DNA from: Polaromonas sp.
GTDB taxonomy: Bacteria; Pseudomonadota; Gammaproteobacteria; Burkholderiales; Burkholderiaceae_C
Length of the DNA: 7,283 nt
Assembly (NCBI GenBank): GCA_025362825.1
Contig: JANYFF010000436.1
Span: 1 to 7,283, forward strand
Direction: 5' to 3'
The notes below the pieces were generated by a model that was given only the letters and a program-made list of their open reading frames with translations, had not been told where the DNA came from and did no database searches. The position numbers and the translations under genes were made by a program. Shown here piece after piece: positions 6,328 through 7,283 of this stretch. The first letter of the stretch is position 1, and every line of letters begins with the position of its first letter.

Positions 6328-6354
6328 AAAAAAGCCCGCTGTTGCGGGCTTTTT
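6328..6354 (-). terminator. Rho-independent terminator after hppA
   Basis: A GCCCGC/GCGGGC stem (6334-6339 with 6344-6349) and TGTT loop, flanked by six A and five T, giving an 11-bp stem when the A/T flanks pair. On the minus strand the stem is followed by a T-run, about 20 bases beyond the hppA stop at 6375. The A/T symmetry would also let it act on plus-strand transcripts. It separates hppA from the downstream di-iron-like gene. Confidence 0.9.
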
Positions 6355-6374
6355 GTTCAGTTTGCGGCTGCGGC

Positions 6375-7283
6375 TTATTTTGAAGCCGGCGCAGGCGCTG
6401 GTGAAGGCTGCGCCGTCGGTGTTGACGTTGCAGGGTCGGGCATGGAGGTGACCGGTGCGGTTGGCGCAGGCATGGCCGCAGGCGCCGGCGCGCTGACGGC
6501 GGCAGGTGTTGCCATCGGCGCGGCTGGTGCTGCCGCCGCATCGCCACCGTGAAACTTCATCATCAGCGGCACGATCAGCAGCGCCACGATGTTGATGATC
6601 TTGATCAGCGGGTTCACGGCTGGGCCAGCCGTGTCCTTGTACGGATCACCCACGGTGTCGCCGGTCACGGCTGCCTTGTGGGCTTCAGAGCCCTTGCCGC
6701 CGTGGTGGCCGTCTTCGATGTACTTTTTCGCGTTGTCCCAAGCGCCGCCGCCGGTACACATCGAGATAGCCACAAACAGGCCGGTCACGATGGTGCCCAT
6801 CAGCAAGCCGCCAAGTGCCTGCGGGCCGAGGAAGATACCGACCAGGATCGGCACCACCACGGGCAGCAGAGACGGGATCATCATTTCCTTGATGGCGGCT
6901 GTCGTCAGCATGTCAACGGCGGTGTCGTACTCGGGCTTGCCCGTGCCGTCCATGATGCCCTTGATGTCGCGGAACTGGCGGCGCACTTCAACCACCACTG
7001 CGCCCGCTGCCCGGCCAACAGCCTCCATGGCCATCGCGCCGAAGAGGTAGGGAATCAGGCCGCCGATGAAGAGGCCGACGATGACCATCGGGTTGGACAA
7101 ATCAAAGCTGATGGCGCGGCCATAGCCTTCCAGTTTGTGGGTGTAGTCGGCAAACAGCACCAGCGCGGCCAGGCCAGCAGAACCGATGGCGTAGCCTTTG
7201 GTCACAGCCTTGGTGGTGTTGCCCACGGCGTCGAGCGGGTCGGTCACGGCGCGCACTTCAGGCGGCATGTCTGCCATTTCGGC
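6375..7283 (-). CDS. hppA: Membrane-bound proton-translocating pyrophosphatase, C-terminal part
   Basis: The last 302 residues of a membrane pyrophosphatase, which couples hydrolysis of PPi to proton pumping across the inner membrane; the N-terminal half is beyond the right edge. Diagnostic segments are DPLDAVGNTTKAVTKGYAIG near the fragment start, the loop VVVEVRRQFRDI, GGAWDNAKKYIE, and the cytoplasmic PPi/Mg motif TGDTVGDPYKDTAGPA followed by the last hydrophobic helix (LIKIINIVALLIVPL). Lysine in GNTTKA (codon 7209-7211), where potassium-dependent enzymes have alanine, marks the potassium-independent proton-pumping class. After the last helix comes a tail of about 55 residues (codons 6378-6542) made almost entirely of Ala, Pro, Thr, Ser and Met, ending APAPASK. 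Family members usually stop soon after the last helix. The TAA stop is at 6375-6377, followed by a strong terminator. Confidence 0.96.
   Translation of the reverse strand, partial: AEMADMPPEVRAVTDPLDAVGNTTKAVTKGYAIGSAGLAALVLFADYTHKLEGYGRAISFDLSNPMVIVGLFIGGLIPYLFGAMAMEAVGRAAGAVVVEVRRQFRDIKGIMDGTGKPEYDTAVDMLTTAAIKEMMIPSLLPVVVPILVGIFLGPQALGGLLMGTIVTGLFVAISMCTGGGAWDNAKKYIEDGHHGGKGSEAHKAAVTGDTVGDPYKDTAGPAVNPLIKIINIVALLIVPLMMKFHGGDAAAAPAAPMATPAAVSAPAPAAMPAPTAPVTSMPDPATSTPTAQPSPAPAPASK

Noticed and set aside
1..7283. Search for CRISPR arrays, insertion sequences, tRNA or rRNA genes, toxin-antitoxin pairs and phage genes
   Set aside because: Nothing with the required repeats, transposase motifs or RNA structures was seen; nearly all of the window is explained by conserved metabolic genes.

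Overview
The window looks like ordinary housekeeping and metabolic sequence from a betaproteobacterium, most likely of the order Burkholderiales (Comamonadaceae-like, for example the Polaromonas/Rhodoferax relatives). The basis is high GC content with dense coding, a MoaA carrying the long N-terminal extension I associate with this group, a gloB / methyltransferase / rnhA neighbourhood, and a potassium-independent type of membrane pyrophosphatase. The genus is inference; no rRNA or marker gene is present to settle it.

Layout, left to right. At 1-220 (minus strand) is the N-terminal part of glyoxalase II (gloB), running off the left edge. Twelve bases away, a YafS-like methyltransferase gene (233-1081, plus) diverges from it, followed by rnhA (ribonuclease HI, 1169-1645, plus). 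rnhA converges on moaA (1673-2797, minus), the last gene of a co-directional minus-strand run: aldehyde dehydrogenase (3638-5071), then a short-chain dehydrogenase (2818-3579), then moaA. An apparently non-coding stretch (5072-5360) with small inverted repeats separates this run from a gene for a 'predicted metal-dependent hydrolase' (5361-6185, minus) whose residues look like a di-iron helical bundle. Upstream of that gene are a small GGGAT tandem/inverted repeat and a strong Rho-independent terminator (6328-6354). The terminator closes the last gene, the C-terminal part of the proton-pumping pyrophosphatase hppA (6375-7283, minus), which runs off the right edge.

How the genes fit together. 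The aldehyde dehydrogenase and short-chain dehydrogenase plausibly oxidise an alcohol or hydroxy compound through its carbonyl to a carboxylic acid; both carry residues favouring NAD+. moaA starts only 20 bp after the dehydrogenase stop and may be co-transcribed, but its role (molybdopterin synthesis) has no obvious link to them. gloB, the methyltransferase and rnhA form an old neighbourhood also seen, with one gene flipped, in E. coli. I found no phage, transposon, CRISPR, tRNA, rRNA or defence system, and nothing that amounts to a new multi-gene system. The more interesting points are local: the reduced SAM-binding motif in the methyltransferase, the di-iron ligand pattern in the 'hydrolase', and the Pro/Ala-rich tail on the pyrophosphatase.
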